Positions 62,915-64,000 of a stretch of DNA of 64,000 nt are shown here, one piece after another. The stretch comes from Variovorax paradoxus. Its GTDB lineage: Bacteria > Pseudomonadota > Gammaproteobacteria > Burkholderiales > Burkholderiaceae_C. Position 1 is the stretch's first letter; every line of letters begins with the position of its first letter. The notes under the pieces were generated by a model. That model was not told the DNA's origin, ran no database searches, and saw nothing but the letters and a program-made list of their open reading frames with translations. The stretch lies in the NCBI RefSeq assembly GCF_030815975.1, contig NZ_JAUSXL010000002.1, forward strand, positions 3,398,501-3,462,500, given 5' to 3'. The position numbers were made by a program, and so were the translations under genes.

Positions 62915-64000
62915 ATGGAAACCCTTAACGACTGGCTCGCACGCGCCGAGCACCTCCATCCGAAGAACATCGAGCTCGGCCTCGACCGCGCCAAGGAGAT
63001 GGCTGCCCGCATGGGGCTGCGCTTCGACTGCCCGGTGATCACCGTGGCCGGCACCAATGGCAAGGGTTCGACCTGCGCCATGCTCGAATCGATCCTCACG
63101 CATGCCGGCTACCGCACGGCGGTGTTCACGTCGCCGCACCTGGTGCGCTTCGAGGAACGGCTGCGGCTGGCGGGCGAGGCGGTCGACGCTTCAAAATTGA
63201 TAGCAAATTTCGAAGCAGTGGAGGTGGCCCGGGGCGACATGCCGCTGACCTACTTCGAATTCACCACGCTGGGCATCCTGCGCTGTATGACCGAAGAGAA
63301 GCCCGACGTGGCCATTCTCGAAGTCGGCCTCGGCGGCCGGCTCGACGCGGTCAACATCATCGATACCGATTGCGCGGTCATCACCAGCATCGACCTCGAC
63401 CACATGGACTATCTCGGGCCCGACCGCGAAAGCATCGGCTTCGAGAAGGCCGGCATCATGCGCGCGGGCAGGCCGGCCATCGTGAGCGACCCGATGCCGC
63501 CGCAAAGCGTGATCGACCACGCGGCGGCCATCGGCGCCGACCTCTGGCGCTTCGGGCACGATTTCAACGTGTCGGGCGACAAGCAGCAGTGGGGCTGGTC
63601 GGGCCGCGGCCGGCGCTACAGCGGGCTGGCCTATCCGGCGCTGCGCGGCGCCAACCAGCTGCTCAATGCCGCGGGCGTGCTCGCGGCGCTCGAGGCGCTG
63701 CGGCCCCGGTTGCCGATCACCGCGCAGGCGGTGCGCACGGGGCTCGCGATGGTCGAGCTGCCGGGCCGCTTCCAGATCGTGCCGGGCGAGCCCACGCTGG
63801 TGCTCGACGTGGCGCACAACGCGCACGCGGTGGCGGCGCTGGCCGAGAACCTCGACGCGATGGGCTTCTATCCCACCACGCACGGCGTGTTCGGCGTCAT
63901 GGCCGACAAGGATCTGGCCCCGATCCTCGCGCGCATCGGCCCGATGATCGACCGCTGGTACTTCACCGATCTGCCGACCCCGCGCGCCGCCAAGGCCGGC
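62915..64000 (+). CDS. folC: Dihydrofolate/folylpolyglutamate synthase, 3' end cut by the window edge
   Basis: FolC adds glutamate to dihydropteroate and folates. The reading frame is open from the ATG at 62915 to the window edge, giving about 362 residues; the C-terminal domain is incomplete. The P-loop is TVAGTNGKGST. A TSPHL block, an HMDYLG metal/folate segment and GFEKAGIMR follow, as in the family. An alternative start at 62903 adds four residues. An AT-rich inverted repeat lies within the gene near 63189. The C-terminal domain begins normally (NLDAMGFYPTTHGVFGVMADKDL). Confidence 0.93.
   Translation, partial: METLNDWLARAEHLHPKNIELGLDRAKEMAARMGLRFDCPVITVAGTNGKGSTCAMLESILTHAGYRTAVFTSPHLVRFEERLRLAGEAVDASKLIANFEAVEVARGDMPLTYFEFTTLGILRCMTEEKPDVAILEVGLGGRLDAVNIIDTDCAVITSIDLDHMDYLGPDRESIGFEKAGIMRAGRPAIVSDPMPPQSVIDHAAAIGADLWRFGHDFNVSGDKQQWGWSGRGRRYSGLAYPALRGANQLLNAAGVLAALEALRPRLPITAQAVRTGLAMVELPGRFQIVPGEPTLVLDVAHNAHAVAALAENLDAMGFYPTTHGVFGVMADKDLAPILARIGPMIDRWYFTDLPTPRAAKAG
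63189..63215. repeat. AT-rich inverted repeat inside folC
   Basis: CTTCAAAATT (63189–63198) is mirrored by AAATTTCGAAG (63205–63215) with one mismatch and a 6-base loop. It is strikingly AT-rich against its GC-rich surroundings, stays in frame and encodes S-K-L-I-A-N-F-E. It may be a captured short interspersed element of this bacterial group. Confidence 0.4.

Overview
The window is high-GC DNA with long, tightly packed genes. The gene content points to a betaproteobacterium of the Comamonadaceae, most like Variovorax. This rests on Bug/TctC receptors, SoeABC, a PaoABC-type periplasmic aldehyde oxidoreductase, a VgrG–DUF2169 type VI cluster and dispersed GC-rich palindromic repeats. The family assignment is inference from gene content; no rRNA is present.

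Region 1 (about 0.7–23.6 kb) is a catabolic island for C2 and C3 organosulfonates. A minus-strand operon (IclR regulator, TctC receptor, sauS, sauT; 5494 down to 715) should convert sulfoacetate to sulfoacetyl-CoA and then sulfoacetaldehyde. Xsc and a translationally coupled acetate kinase (9495–12520) then give sulfite, acetate and ATP. A convergent operon (suyA, suyB, slcC, comC, TctC receptor; 16995 down to 12504) epimerises sulfolactate through sulfopyruvate and cleaves the R form to pyruvate and sulfite. Divergent from a LysR gene, soeABC (18933–23645) oxidises sulfite to sulfate. Four regulators (two IclR, one GntR, one LysR) sit at the promoters, several beside visible inverted repeats. 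An orphan CobS–CobT pair (AAA+ ATPase and VWA protein) follows the second IclR gene and has no obvious job in the pathway.

Region 2 (23.7–33.3 kb) holds an SMP-30-like lactonase and paoCBA (molybdenum aldehyde oxidoreductase with a Tat-type leader). It also has a small membrane protein coupled to a 26-residue leader ORF, a divergent class A penicillin-binding protein and a phosphotransacetylase.

Region 3 (33.4–44.5 kb) begins with a lower-GC HNH nuclease near tRNA-Thr(CGT). Housekeeping genes follow: fbp, pepN, a HAD phosphatase and prfB with its programmed +1 frameshift. A methionine-type ABC importer has two MetQ receptors around one MetNI pair.

Region 4 (44.5–52.2 kb) is a six-gene minus-strand VgrG cluster: VgrG, DUF3592-like, DUF2169–pentapeptide, pentapeptide, DUF3540 and a DUF4150 PAAR-like protein. 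It has no recognisable toxin and no T6SS core genes.

Region 5 (52.4–64 kb) is mostly housekeeping: an Asp/Glu-type racemase, a hydrolase, an aldo/keto reductase, a YbaK-like deacylase, plsY, RidA, an aspartic protease, a YajQ protein, murB, argG, ppnP and a folC cut by the window edge. The murB reading frame is interrupted by a one-base shift at a C6 run. A DUF2272 gene is cut by the left edge.
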